A DNA stretch of 64,000 nucleotides from an uncultured Prevotella sp. (GTDB taxonomy: Bacteria; Bacteroidota; Bacteroidia; Bacteroidales; Bacteroidaceae), in the NCBI GenBank assembly GCA_905198745.1, contig CAJKDU010000003.1, positions 22,630-86,629 of the forward strand, given 5' to 3'. The position numbers and the translations under genes are program-made. The notes beneath the pieces are model-generated. The model saw nothing but the letters and a program-made list of their open reading frames with translations. It made no database searches and was not told the DNA's origin. Shown in pieces: positions 14,012 through 22,835 of this stretch. The first letter of the stretch is position 1. Every line of letters starts with the position of its first letter.

Positions 14012-16840
14012 ATGAGAACAAAGTCTGTCATATTCTTCGTGTTGTTCGCCTTCATTCTTGTGATGGCCGATACCAACACACCTTTTTTCAAGAAAAAACG
14101 CAAGGCGGTGGAGCGTGATTCTGTCCAGTTGGCAGACTCTCTACACCCCGATTCCGCTATAGCCTCCAACGGCATAGATACTACCAAGATGGACTCACTC
14201 CAGCTTGCCATCTATCATCACAACAAAGCCATCGACGACTCTATCCGCCTCGATTCGCTCAACCGCAAGCGTCAGGGTGGCATCGATTCGCCGGTAAACT
14301 ATTCGGCTGAAGACTCTATTGTTTATCTTGCCAGTACCAACCGTGCCTATCTCTATGGCAATGCCAACGTGAAATACCAGGACATGGACTTGCAGAGCGA
14401 CCGCATCAACATGAGTCTTGATTCCAGCATGGTCCATGCCACAGGCACACCCGATTCCACGGAGGAGAAAGGCGTCAGGGGCACTCCAGTGTTCACCATG
14501 GGGCAGGACAAGTATGAGAGCGACACGATGGCTTTTAACTTCAAAAGCAAGCGGGGCTTGATAAGCAACGTCTATACGGAACAGGAAGACGGATTTCTCT
14601 CGAGCGAACTCTCCAAACGTGATTCTTCGGGCGTCATCTATTTGCAGCATGGCCGCTATACCACGTGCGATGCCGAGCACCCCGATTTCTATATCGCCAT
14701 TTCCCGTGGCAAGTTGCGTCCCGGCAAGGATGTGGTGTTCGGTCCTGCCTATCTGGTGGTGGCCGATGTGCCGTTGCCCCTTGCCATTCCCTATGGCTTT
14801 TTCCCCTTTTCCAAGAGCTACTCCTCAGGCTTCATCATGCCTACCTATGGCGATGAGTCCGACCGCGGCTTCTACCTCCGTGACGGTGGCTACTACTTTG
14901 CCATGAGCGACCGCTGGGACTTGAAACTCCTGGGCGAGATTTATACCAAGGGGTCGTGGGGCTTCTCTGCTGCCAGCAACTACCGCACACGCTACAAGTA
15001 TTCGGGCTCATTCTTCTTCAGTTATCAGGACACTAAGACCGGCGACAAGGGCTTGCCTGACTTCTCGCGCCAAAAGAGCTACAAGATTCAGTGGAGCCAC
15101 CGACAGGATTCCAAGGCCAATCCTTACAGCTCGTTGTCGGCAAGCGTGAATTTCGCCTCCACGAGCTATGAGCGCAACAATCTCAACTCGCTCTACAATC
15201 CTTATTCCCTCTCACAGAGCACCCGCACCTCGTCAGTGAGTTGGAGCACCACCTTCTCGAGCATAGGCATGACGCTGAGCAGCACGGCCAACCTGGCTCA
15301 GAACATGCGCGACTCCACCATCGCCTTGACCCTTCCAGACCTCAACATATCTATCTCACGCTTCTATCCTTTCCGCCGAAAGCACATGGTGGGAAAAGAG
15401 CGCTGGTACGAGAAAATATCGATGAGCTATACTGGTCAGCTCCGCAATGAGATAAACACCAAGGAGGACAAACTCTTCCGTTCTAACCTGGTGAAAGACT
15501 GGCGCAACGCCTTTAACCACAGCATCCCTATCAGCGGCAGCTTCACCCTGTTCAACGTGCTCAACCTCAGTCCGTCGTTCAACTTTACCGACCGCATGTA
15601 CACCAACAAGGTGATGCGCTCGTGGGATGCCGACCGACAGGTGGAGGTGTGCGACACCACCTATGGTTTCCACAATGTCTATAACTGGAACTTCTCCCTG
15701 GGCCTCTCCACCAAACTCTACGGCATGTACGTGCCCAACCCCAAGGTGTTCGGCAAGAAGATAGTGGCCGTGCGCCATGTGGTCACTCCGACCGTGAGCT
15801 TCAGCTATGCGCCCGACTTCAGTACGCAGCGTTACGGCTACTACGATACCTATCAGAAGACCGATGCCCAAGGCAACGTGTCACTGGTGGAGTATTCTCC
15901 CTATTCCACTGGACTATATGGAGTGCCCGGCAAGGGACGTACGGGCAGTTTCTCGTTCGACCTGTCCAACAACCTTGAGATGAAGGTGCGTTCCGACAAG
16001 GACTCCACGGGATTCAAGAAGATAAGTCTGATTGACGAGCTGGGTCTCTCCATGTCCTACAATATGGCAGCCAAGGAGAAGAAACTCTCCGACCTTTCCA
16101 TGCGTATCCGTCTGAAATGGTGGAAGCACTACACGTTCAACATGAATGCCGTGTTTGCCAGCTATGCCTACGAACTCGACGCCAACGGAAACCCCTATGT
16201 GGGCAACCATACATTGTGGGGAATGGGCAAGTTCGGACGTTTCCAAGGTGCTTCGCAGAACTTTTCGTTCACACTCAGTCCCGACCAAATCAAGAAGTGG
16301 TTTGGCGGTGTCGACAAGACCGACAAGGACAAGAAGAAGGACGACGATGATGAAGGACTCGACACCGACCGCGAATCAAACGTTGACGACGATATGGTGA
16401 AGGGACAGACCGGCGCCAAGAAGCAGGCTTCCAAGGCCAAGACCGACAGCGATGGTTACATGACGTTCTCCATGCCCTGGTCGCTCACCTTCGGCTACGG
16501 CATCTCCATGCGCGAGGACACGGACCCGTCAAAGTTCAACAAGAAGACCATGCGCTATCCCTATAAGTTCACTCAGACACTCAACATCAGTGGCAACGTG
16601 CGCATCAGTGACGGTTGGAACATCAGTTTTTCATCGGGCTACGACTTCGATTACCACAAGATGTCCATGACTACAGCCTCGCTTTCGCGCGACCTCCATT
16701 GTTTCAATATGAGTTGTTCAGTGGTGTTGGCTCCTTATACCAGCTACAACTTCACTTTCCGTTGCAATGCCTCTACACTCACCGATGCTCTTAAATATGA
16801 CAAGCGCAGCGGCTACAGCAATGCTGTGCAGTGGTATTGA
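14012..16840 (+). CDS. LPS-assembly protein LptD-like outer-membrane protein
   Basis: Probable outer-membrane translocon for lipopolysaccharide. From the ATG at 14012 (MRTKSVIFFVLFAF, signal-like) it has 942 residues; an earlier in-frame start would precede the promoter element. An OstA-like N-terminal domain (about 85-240) contains ANVKYQDMDLQSDRINM and GRYTTCDAEHPDFYI. The rest is beta-strand-rich with alternating aromatic residues, as in a large barrel. A strongly charged low-complexity loop (about 768-810, KDKKKDDDDEG and similar) interrupts the barrel and may be surface exposed. It is a lone gene; lptE, lptA and surA are not next to it. Confidence 0.82.
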   Translation: MRTKSVIFFVLFAFILVMADTNTPFFKKKRKAVERDSVQLADSLHPDSAIASNGIDTTKMDSLQLAIYHHNKAIDDSIRLDSLNRKRQGGIDSPVNYSAEDSIVYLASTNRAYLYGNANVKYQDMDLQSDRINMSLDSSMVHATGTPDSTEEKGVRGTPVFTMGQDKYESDTMAFNFKSKRGLISNVYTEQEDGFLSSELSKRDSSGVIYLQHGRYTTCDAEHPDFYIAISRGKLRPGKDVVFGPAYLVVADVPLPLAIPYGFFPFSKSYSSGFIMPTYGDESDRGFYLRDGGYYFAMSDRWDLKLLGEIYTKGSWGFSAASNYRTRYKYSGSFFFSYQDTKTGDKGLPDFSRQKSYKIQWSHRQDSKANPYSSLSASVNFASTSYERNNLNSLYNPYSLSQSTRTSSVSWSTTFSSIGMTLSSTANLAQNMRDSTIALTLPDLNISISRFYPFRRKHMVGKERWYEKISMSYTGQLRNEINTKEDKLFRSNLVKDWRNAFNHSIPISGSFTLFNVLNLSPSFNFTDRMYTNKVMRSWDADRQVEVCDTTYGFHNVYNWNFSLGLSTKLYGMYVPNPKVFGKKIVAVRHVVTPTVSFSYAPDFSTQRYGYYDTYQKTDAQGNVSLVEYSPYSTGLYGVPGKGRTGSFSFDLSNNLEMKVRSDKDSTGFKKISLIDELGLSMSYNMAAKEKKLSDLSMRIRLKWWKHYTFNMNAVFASYAYELDANGNPYVGNHTLWGMGKFGRFQGASQNFSFTLSPDQIKKWFGGVDKTDKDKKKDDDDEGLDTDRESNVDDDMVKGQTGAKKQASKAKTDSDGYMTFSMPWSLTFGYGISMREDTDPSKFNKKTMRYPYKFTQTLNISGNVRISDGWNISFSSGYDFDYHKMSMTTASLSRDLHCFNMSCSVVLAPYTSYNFTFRCNASTLTDALKYDKRSGYSNAVQWY

Positions 16841-16937
16841 CAAAAGGTGAGTGGCGCAAATCGGCAAACGGTCGACTCTTAGTCTTTTTAATTTCCCCAT
16901 TCAGCTCTACCGCATGTCTGTGAATCAGCCATGCCAC

Positions 16938-16968
16938 CATGGTCTCCGTCTCATTTCCGGAGACCATG
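16938..16968. other. Perfect 11-bp hairpin in the gap after the lptD-like gene
   Basis: CATGGTCTCCG (16938-16948) and CGGAGACCATG (16958-16968) form a perfect stem with a 9-nt loop, 98 nt past the stop codon. No U-run follows on either strand, so it is not a classical terminator. The 529-nt gap 16841-17369 otherwise holds the TGGGCA array and the GTGATAGAT element; I see no credible gene in it. Confidence 0.6.
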
Positions 16969-17021
16969 TGCGCCATAAGCAAGAGTGCAGTTTGTTCTCC
17001 TTAACGGCAGTTCCGCGAGTG

Positions 17022-17094
17022 GTCCCAGTGCCTGGGCATCGGTTGCCCACGGCGTGGGCAATCAATGCCCAAAGTCAGTTCTCTATTTTGGGCA
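17022..17094 (+). repeat. TGGGCA/TGCCCA half-site array, copy A
   Basis: Hexamers in alternating orientation at exact 11-bp steps: GTCCCA 17022, TGGGCA 17033, TGCCCA 17044, TGGGCA 17055, TGCCCA 17066, and a last TGGGCA at 17089 (23 bp on). The array at 39833-39905 has the same motifs at the same offsets, although the 5-nt and 17-nt gaps differ in sequence. Shared words before the array (TGCAGYTTGTT, then GGTCCCA and GCCTGGGCA) show the two regions are homologous. An 11-bp register is not a multiple of 3, and minus-strand reading meets stops, so it is not coding. Confidence 0.85.
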
Positions 17095-17183
17095 TATCGT
17101 TTGGAGTGCTTATAGCCACGCTTTTTATTGCCTGAAAAGGAAACGGAACATCTGTAGACATCGATGCATTTCTACGGAAAAGA

Positions 17184-17332
17184 GTGATAGATGGTGATAG
17201 ATAATTTTGCATCTATCACTTATCTATCACTGTTGCTAATATGTTGTATATCAGTGGTATATGTGCTCAAAAACGCTGTTAGTGATAGATGATGCTCATT
17301 TTTGAAAAATCTTACGCGCGCGTGCGCGCGTG
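17184..17332 (+). repeat. GTGATAGAT element, copy A
   Basis: Order of parts: GTGATAGAT at 17184 and 17194 (direct), ATCTATCAC at 17211 and 17222 (inverted), a 51-nt spacer (17231-17281), GTGATAGAT at 17282, a T/A-rich linker, then a 19-nt strictly alternating purine-pyrimidine tract (17314-17332) made of CG steps. The first four motifs can form a stem of about 19 bp. It lies between convergent lptD-like and menE genes, with the GC tract facing the menE stop 38 nt away. Copies B and C keep every distance to within 1-2 nt, apart from a 4-nt difference in the last linker. Confidence 0.92.
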
Positions 17333-17369
17333 AATGATATAAAAGGTAAAACCGTGTGCATTGAAAAGT

Positions 17370-18359
17370 TTATCTTTCTCCGATTTCTTTTCTTGCCATT
17401 CTTTCTGCTTCTGCTCGTGCTGGCTTTCCTGTCGACGTCATGGGCAAGTGGTCTATTTCGATGTAGTGGCGTGGACACCAATATTTGGGCAATGTCTTGC
17501 GACACATGTCAAGTAGTTTTTCATGGGCAATACTTGACGGTTCGTGGAGCAGTACCACAGCTTCGCCCAGTTCCCTGTCGGGAACACGTGTAATCATGAA
17601 CGGAATAGGAATGACCGGGCGCAACAGTTTTTCCGCTTCCTCTATCTGTATCTTGATGCCTCCCGAACAGATAACGTTGTCGATTCTTCCGACAATGCGA
17701 AATTGTCTGCCGTTTGGAGCCAGTTCTGCCACGTCGTGTGTGGTGAGTGCATCGCGGCACACTTCAGGTGCATCAATGACGAGGCATCCTTCAGCGTTGA
17801 GTTTTACGCTGACAGTAGGGAATGGCGTGTACCATTCAGATGCTTCCTTGCCACTGAGCCGGCGGAGGGCAATGTGAGAGAGCGTCTCGGTCATGCCGTA
17901 GGTGCTCCAGACAGCATGGGGAAAGTGTCGCAATTCTTCTTCGAGAGATTGGTCTATTGCACCGCCACCGATGATGAGGTGATGAATTTGCCGCAGCAAG
18001 TCACGTTCCTCAGGAACCTGTAATGAGTTCCATACCTGTAGTGGTACCATGGCAGCAAATACAGGCGCTTCTGTCAATGTGGCGAGCGGATGGCTGGATG
18101 GCTGAACGCTTAGCAGGCGTAATTTCCCCACGATGCTTCTCACCACCATCATCTTGCCGGCTATGAAGTCGAGAGGCATGCAGAGTAGGGCAGTGTCACC
18201 ATGACGCAGTCCTAAAAAGCTGCAAGTGATGCGGGCGGATGCCACCATCCGGCTCTTTTCCACCCATAAGGGTTTGGGCGTACCTGTAGAACCGCTTGTG
18301 TGCACCAATAGCCGGCTGTTGCCATCGTTCCATTGAGTCATGAATTCGTCGAGAGTCAT
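17370..18359 (-). CDS. menE: o-Succinylbenzoate-CoA ligase-like AMP-binding enzyme
   Basis: Activates o-succinylbenzoate with ATP and CoA in menaquinone synthesis. It has 329 residues, shorter than the about 480 of E. coli MenE because most of the N-terminal subdomain is absent, as in other Bacteroidetes copies. The adenylation P-loop TSGSTGTPK is at 21-29, with STYGMTETLSHIAL (about 172), GRIDNVICSGGIKI (about 231) and the catalytic Lys region MTSTGKPARAE at the C-terminus. It is the last gene of the lysS-gpsA-pgi-menE minus-strand run, 4.5 kb from the other men genes. The men context in the window supports MenE over a generic acyl-CoA ligase. Confidence 0.82.
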   Translation of the reverse strand: MTLDEFMTQWNDGNSRLLVHTSGSTGTPKPLWVEKSRMVASARITCSFLGLRHGDTALLCMPLDFIAGKMMVVRSIVGKLRLLSVQPSSHPLATLTEAPVFAAMVPLQVWNSLQVPEERDLLRQIHHLIIGGGAIDQSLEEELRHFPHAVWSTYGMTETLSHIALRRLSGKEASEWYTPFPTVSVKLNAEGCLVIDAPEVCRDALTTHDVAELAPNGRQFRIVGRIDNVICSGGIKIQIEEAEKLLRPVIPIPFMITRVPDRELGEAVVLLHEPSSIAHEKLLDMCRKTLPKYWCPRHYIEIDHLPMTSTGKPARAEAERMARKEIGER

Positions 18360-18388
18360 TTCTGTTTCCTTTCATTGATAGCGGATTA

Positions 18389-18436
18389 CAAGTAATCCCC
18401 GGTGCACAAGGTGCTTGTGCATCCGGGGATTGCTTG
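18389..18436 (-). other. Strong hairpin between pgi and menE
   Basis: Nested inverted repeats: CAAG/CTTG outside, AATCCCCGG with CCGGGGATT, then GCACAAG with CTTGTGC around a 3-nt loop (GTG). There is no U-run on the minus strand, so it more likely slows or processes the pgi-menE transcript than acts as a classical terminator. Confidence 0.65.
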
Positions 18437-18457
18437 TATGTTGAATGTGAGCTTCGG

Positions 18458-19819
18458 TTATTTCTCTTCTGCCAGACGGGCCTTGATGGCCTTGCTGTCA
18501 GCCTCGTAACCCGGTTTGTCGAGCAGGGCAAACATGTTCTTCTTGTATGCCTCCACACCAGGCTGGTTGAATGGGTTGACTCCGAGGATGTTGCCGCTGA
18601 TGCCGCAAGCCATTTCGAAGAAGTAGATGAGTTGTCCGATGTAACGTTCGTTGAGTTCGGGCACGCTCACGTGAATATTGGGTACACCTCCGTCCACGTG
18701 TGCCAGTCGGGTGCCAAGCTCAGCCATCTTGTTCACTTCGTCTACGCGCTTGCCTGCAAGGAAGTTGAGTCCGTCGAGGTTCTCTTCATCGTTCGGGAAA
18801 AGGAGTTTGCGGTTAGGTTTCTCGATGCTGATGACTGTTTCGTAGATGGTGCGTTCACCCTGCTGAATCCACTGTCCCATGGAGTGCAGATCGGTTGTGA
18901 AGTCGCAACTGGCAGGGAAAATGCCTTTGCCGTCTTTGCCTTCGCTTTCGCCGTAGAGCTGTTTCCACCACTCGCTGAAGTAGTGCAGCTTAGGTTGAAA
19001 GTTCACCATAATTTCGATCTTCTTTCCTGCCTCCTGATAGAGCGCATTTCGTACGGCTGCATATTGTGCGGCTGGGTTCTCTTCAAACGGCACGTCTTTG
19101 CCGCAGGCCTTTTCCATGTCGCGTGCGCCTTCCACGAGCTGTTCTATGTCGAATCCGGCACAGGCGATGGGAAGCAGTCCTACAGGCGTGAGCACTGAGA
19201 ATCGTCCACCCACGTTGTCTGGGATGACAAACGTCTTGTAGCCTTCCTTGTCGGCAGCTGCACGGGCTGCGCCCTTGTGAGCGTCTGTCACAGCCACAAT
19301 CACTTCTTTGGCTTCCTCCTTGCCCCGCTGTTCTTCACACTGCTTCTTGAGCAAACGGAAGGTGAGAGCTGTTTCGGTGGTTGTGCCGCTCTTCGATATG
19401 TTGATAACTCCGAAGCGCTTGTTCTTCAGATATTCTGTCAGTTCAGCCAGATAGTCCTCGCCGATATTGTTGCCGGCAAAGAGAATGTTAGGGCTCTTGG
19501 TGTCATCGTTGACAAGCCATGCAAAAGCGTTCGACAGTCCTTCGATGACAGCGCGGGCACCGAGATAACTTCCGCCGATGCCTGCCACCACTACGACCTC
19601 GCACTTTTTGCGCAATGTTTGAGCCGTACTGTTTATTTCTGCAATAAACTCGGGTGTGATACTTGAAGGCAGATGGAGCCAACCTAGGAAATCGTTGCCT
19701 GGGCAAGTAGCGTTTTCAAGAGCCTCTTGTGCTGCTTTCACTTGTGGTTCGTAAGCCTTGACGGTCCCTTCCTTCAGGAACTGGGCGGCCTTGGTGATGT
19801 CCAATTTGATGTTTTTCAT
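18458..19819 (-). CDS. pgi: Glucose-6-phosphate isomerase
   Basis: Interconverts glucose-6-phosphate and fructose-6-phosphate. It has 453 residues, the compact bacterial type. Signature regions are visible: [18 protein letters not shown] (about 76), [20 protein letters not shown] (about 140), [14 protein letters not shown] (about 203) and the catalytic His/Lys end region ([16 protein letters not shown]). It follows gpsA with a 75-nt gap holding only a small hairpin (CTACAG/CTGTAG) and no strong promoter, so lysS-gpsA-pgi may be co-transcribed. Confidence 0.96.
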   Translation of the reverse strand: MKNIKLDITKAAQFLKEGTVKAYEPQVKAAQEALENATCPGNDFLGWLHLPSSITPEFIAEINSTAQTLRKKCEVVVVAGIGGSYLGARAVIEGLSNAFAWLVNDDTKSPNILFAGNNIGEDYLAELTEYLKNKRFGVINISKSGTTTETALTFRLLKKQCEEQRGKEEAKEVIVAVTDAHKGAARAAADKEGYKTFVIPDNVGGRFSVLTPVGLLPIACAGFDIEQLVEGARDMEKACGKDVPFEENPAAQYAAVRNALYQEAGKKIEIMVNFQPKLHYFSEWWKQLYGESEGKDGKGIFPASCDFTTDLHSMGQWIQQGERTIYETVISIEKPNRKLLFPNDEENLDGLNFLAGKRVDEVNKMAELGTRLAHVDGGVPNIHVSVPELNERYIGQLIYFFEMACGISGNILGVNPFNQPGVEAYKKNMFALLDKPGYEADSKAIKARLAEEK

Positions 19820-19894
19820 TGTCGTTATGCTTTAGTTTGTTGATTGTTCTTGTGAAGCACTACAGTACACTGCCTGTAGCATGGTCGTAGAGGA

Positions 19895-20890
19895 TTATCT
19901 GAACGAATCCGTGAGCAACTTGATTTCTATTTGCGGACTGATACGTTCGTAGAGTATGTTGTATACGGCGTCGAGGATGGGCATGTTGACATGCATGTGG
20001 CGGTTGATTTCCTTCATGCACTTGGTCCCGAAGAATCCCTCGGCAATCATTTCCATTTCAATCTGTGCACTTTTCACGCTGTAGCCTTTGCCTATCATGG
20101 TGCCGAAAGTGCGGTTACGGGAGAAGTTGCTGTAGCTGGTGACAAGCAAGTCGCCCAAATACACGCTGTCTTCAATGCTTCTGTCTATAGGGTGCACGCT
20201 CTTGACGAAGCGTGCCATTTCCTGCAAGGCGTTGGCCATGAGAACAGCCTGGAAGTTGTCGCCATATTTCAGTCCGCTGCAAATGCCCGCTGCAATGGCA
20301 TAGACGTTCTTGAGCACCGAAGCATACTCAATGCCGATGACGTCGCTGCTGGTTTTGGTCTTGATGTAGTCGGAGGCGAGCACGTGCGTAAAGGCTTCAG
20401 CCTTTTCGCGGTCAGAACACCCCACAGTGAGGTAGCTAAGGCGTTCAAGAGCCACTTCTTCTGCATGCGAAGGTCCGCCAATGCAAGCCAGGTTGTCGTA
20501 AGGCACATCATAAACCTCATGGAAATACTCCGAGCATACCAGGTTCTCATCAGGCACAATGCCCTTGATGGCGGTGACAATAAATTTGTCGCGTATGCGT
20601 GCCTTGAGTTTGCGGAGATGATTCTTCAGGTAGGGCGAAGGCGTGACAAACACCAATGTGTCGTAAGCCTCGACTATGCGGTTGATGTCGCTCGAAAAGA
20701 ATATCTCGTCGCAGTTGAAATGCACACTTGTCAGATAGGCTGGGTTGTGGCTCATGCGCCGGAACTCCTCAATGCGGTCATCGCGGCGCATATACCAACC
20801 TATATGGTGGGTATGTCCCACCACAATCTTGGCTATGGCGGTGGCCCAACTGCCTCCACCGATAATGGCAACCTTGCCTACGTTGAACAT
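19895..20890 (-). CDS. gpsA: Glycerol-3-phosphate dehydrogenase [NAD(P)+]
   Basis: Reduces dihydroxyacetone phosphate to sn-glycerol-3-phosphate for phospholipid synthesis. It has 331 residues. The N-terminal Rossmann motif is IIGGGSWATAIAKI (about 9-22). Other landmarks are VTAIKGIVPDENL (about 104), CIGGPSHAEEVAL (about 137) and the catalytic Lys region IGIEYASVLKNVYAIAAGIC (about 185). It sits between lysS and pgi on the same strand; a hairpin lies just upstream. Confidence 0.95.
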   Translation of the reverse strand: MFNVGKVAIIGGGSWATAIAKIVVGHTHHIGWYMRRDDRIEEFRRMSHNPAYLTSVHFNCDEIFFSSDINRIVEAYDTLVFVTPSPYLKNHLRKLKARIRDKFIVTAIKGIVPDENLVCSEYFHEVYDVPYDNLACIGGPSHAEEVALERLSYLTVGCSDREKAEAFTHVLASDYIKTKTSSDVIGIEYASVLKNVYAIAAGICSGLKYGDNFQAVLMANALQEMARFVKSVHPIDRSIEDSVYLGDLLVTSYSNFSRNRTFGTMIGKGYSVKSAQIEMEMIAEGFFGTKCMKEINRHMHVNMPILDAVYNILYERISPQIEIKLLTDSFR

Positions 20891-20918
20891 AATATCTTGA
20901 TTGTGATTTTAGCGAAGT

Positions 20919-20971
20919 GAAGGCGACGGATGTGAAAGAGTCGTGACTTCTTCACATCCGCATGAACCTTC
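20919..20971 (-). other. Hairpin between lysS and gpsA
   Basis: CGGATGTGAA (20927-20936) pairs perfectly with TTCACATCCG (20951-20960), and an outer GAAGG (20919-20923) pairs with CCTTC (20967-20971). There is no U-run on the minus strand. It may attenuate or stabilise the lysS transcript before gpsA. Confidence 0.6.
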
Positions 20972-20977
20972 AGCTTA

Positions 20978-22705
20978 TTACTTGTTGGCGTTTTCTATCC
21001 ATGCCTCAAACTGGTCAACCTTGGGGTTCTCGTATCCCAGTTTGTATTTCTTGTTCACGCCACAAACGTCCATTTGGAGTTTTTGTGCCTTGACGGTCTT
21101 GATGTCAGACACGAGGTTGTATCCGGCCTTGCAGAAAACGGGCACCCACTCTTCGGGCACTCCGATTGCTGCCCACTCCTGCACGGTGCTCTTGGGCACT
21201 TTCTTCTCAGGACGCATCTGCGGGAAGAAGAGCACTTCCTGAATGAATGTCTTGCCTGTCATGAGCATCACCAGTCGGTCAATGCCGATGCCGATACCAC
21301 TTGTAGGAGGCATTCCGTATTGCAGGGCACGGAGGAAATCGCGGTCAATGACCATTGCCTCATCGTCGCCCTTGTCGGCAAGTCGCATTTGCTCCATGAA
21401 GCGTTCTTCCTGGTCGATGGGGTCGTTGAGCTCAGAGTAAGCATTGGCCAATTCCTTGCCGTTGACCATCAGCTCGAAGCGCTCAGTGAGTCCAGGCTTT
21501 GAACGGTGCATCTTGGTCAGAGGCGACATTTCCACGGGATAGTCGGTGATGAAAGTAGGCTGGATGAATGTGCCCTCGCAGAACTCTCCGAAGAGTTCGT
21601 CAATGAGCTTGCCCTTGCCCATGGTCTCGTCGACGTCCATGCCTTTCTCCTTGCAGAAAGCGCGTATCTCGTCTTCAGTCTTTCCGTTGCAGTCAAATCC
21701 TGTTTTCTCCTTGATGGCATCAAGGATAGGCAGACGACGGTAAGGAGCCTTGAAGCTCACGATGTGTCCGTCAATTTCACGCTCCGGCTTGCCGTTGACA
21801 GCGATGCAGATAGTCTCGAGCAACTTTTCTGTGAACGACATCATCCAGTTGTAGTCTTTGTATTGCACGTAGAGTTCCATACAGGTGAACTCAGGGTTGT
21901 GGTTGCGGTCCATACCCTCGTTGCGGAAGTTCTTGCCGATTTCGTATACGCCCTCGAATCCGCCGACAATGAGACGCTTGAGATAAAGCTCTGTGGCAAT
22001 GCGCATATACATGTCTATGTTGAGCGCATTGAAGTGGGTGATAAATGGACGGGCAGAAGCACCGCCGGCAATGGCCTGGAGGGTTGGGGTTTCCACTTCT
22101 GTATAGCCAGCCTCGTCGAGAACTCGACGGATAGTGCGCAGCACGGTGGCACGCTGGAGGAATGTATCTTTTACTCCGTCGTTGACAATCAAGTCAACAT
22201 AACGCTGGCGGTAACGAAGTTCAGGATCGTCAAACTTGTCGTAGGCCACACCATCCTTGTATTTCACAATAGGCAGTGGCTTGAGACTCTTGGAGAGCAG
22301 TGTGATTTCCTTGGCATGTACAGAGATTTCTCCTGTTTGCGTGAGGAAAACAAAGCCTTTCACGCCAATGAAGTCGCCAATGTCCATGAGCTTCTTGAAC
22401 ACCTTGTTGTAGAAGTCTTTGTCTTCTCCTGGGCAGATGTCGTCACGTGTGATATACACTTGGATACGTCCCTTGGAATCCTGAAGTTCAACGAAGGCTG
22501 CCTTACCCATCACGCGACGGGTCATCATGCGGCCGGCTATACACACCTCACGTTTTTCATCCTCTTTAAACTCGGCCTTGATGTCGGTCGAGAAAGCGTT
22601 GGTGGGATATTCGGCGGCTGGATATGGGTCAATGCCCATGGTACGCAACTCCTGCAGACTCTGTCGTCTGCCAATTTCCTGTTCACTTAACTCTAATACG
22701 TTCAT
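20978..22705 (-). CDS. lysS: Lysyl-tRNA synthetase, class II
   Basis: Charges tRNA-Lys. It has 575 residues. An N-terminal OB-fold anticodon-binding domain (about 55-170, REVCIAGRMMTRRVMGKAAF) is followed by a class II catalytic core with motif 2 (FRNEGMDRNHNPEFTCMEL, about 262) and motif 3 (GIGIGIDRLVMLM, about 475). After motif 3 there is an extension of about 75 residues (VPKSTVQEWAAIGVPEEW and beyond) that E. coli LysS lacks but Bacteroidetes enzymes share. It is the first gene of a minus-strand run, with a TAnnTTTG element 42 nt upstream, divergent from menI. Confidence 0.97.
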   Translation of the reverse strand: MNVLELSEQEIGRRQSLQELRTMGIDPYPAAEYPTNAFSTDIKAEFKEDEKREVCIAGRMMTRRVMGKAAFVELQDSKGRIQVYITRDDICPGEDKDFYNKVFKKLMDIGDFIGVKGFVFLTQTGEISVHAKEITLLSKSLKPLPIVKYKDGVAYDKFDDPELRYRQRYVDLIVNDGVKDTFLQRATVLRTIRRVLDEAGYTEVETPTLQAIAGGASARPFITHFNALNIDMYMRIATELYLKRLIVGGFEGVYEIGKNFRNEGMDRNHNPEFTCMELYVQYKDYNWMMSFTEKLLETICIAVNGKPEREIDGHIVSFKAPYRRLPILDAIKEKTGFDCNGKTEDEIRAFCKEKGMDVDETMGKGKLIDELFGEFCEGTFIQPTFITDYPVEMSPLTKMHRSKPGLTERFELMVNGKELANAYSELNDPIDQEERFMEQMRLADKGDDEAMVIDRDFLRALQYGMPPTSGIGIGIDRLVMLMTGKTFIQEVLFFPQMRPEKKVPKSTVQEWAAIGVPEEWVPVFCKAGYNLVSDIKTVKAQKLQMDVCGVNKKYKLGYENPKVDQFEAWIENANK

Positions 22706-22746
22706 ATATGATATTGTTTTCTTGCTGTTGTGGATCGTAATGGGTG

Positions 22747-22754
22747 CAAATTTA
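22747..22754 (-). promoter_or_regulatory. -7 element for lysS
   Basis: Minus-strand TAAATTTG, 42 nt before the lysS ATG. No TTG at the expected -33 distance. Confidence 0.5.
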
Positions 22755-22798
22755 CTAAATTATTCCGAATAAGTGAGCCTTTTTCACTTTTTTATATG

Positions 22799-22806
22799 TA
22801 ACTTTG
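22799..22806 (+). promoter_or_regulatory. -7 element for the menaquinone operon
   Basis: TAACTTTG, 29 nt before the ATG of the menI-like gene, followed by an A-rich leader (AAAAGGAACGAAGAAT). No clear TTG at -33. Confidence 0.5.
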
Positions 22807-22835
22807 TCGTCCTCTATTTAAAAGGAACGAAGAAT

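Noticed and set aside
16851..17135. A 94-codon plus-strand reading frame in the gap after the lptD-like gene
   Set aside because: It runs through the TGGGCA array, whose 11-bp register is not a multiple of three. The composition is not protein-like and the homologous array at 39.8 kb has no matching frame.
17184..17332. Possible plasmid or phage iteron origin
   Set aside because: The 9-mers resemble iterons, but there is no replication initiator gene near any copy. Three chromosomal copies in gene 3' regions argue against an origin.
22706..22835. T-box or other riboswitch upstream of lysS or the men operon
   Set aside because: The intergenic region is only 130 nt with divergent promoters. 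No specifier hairpin or T-box sequence is visible.
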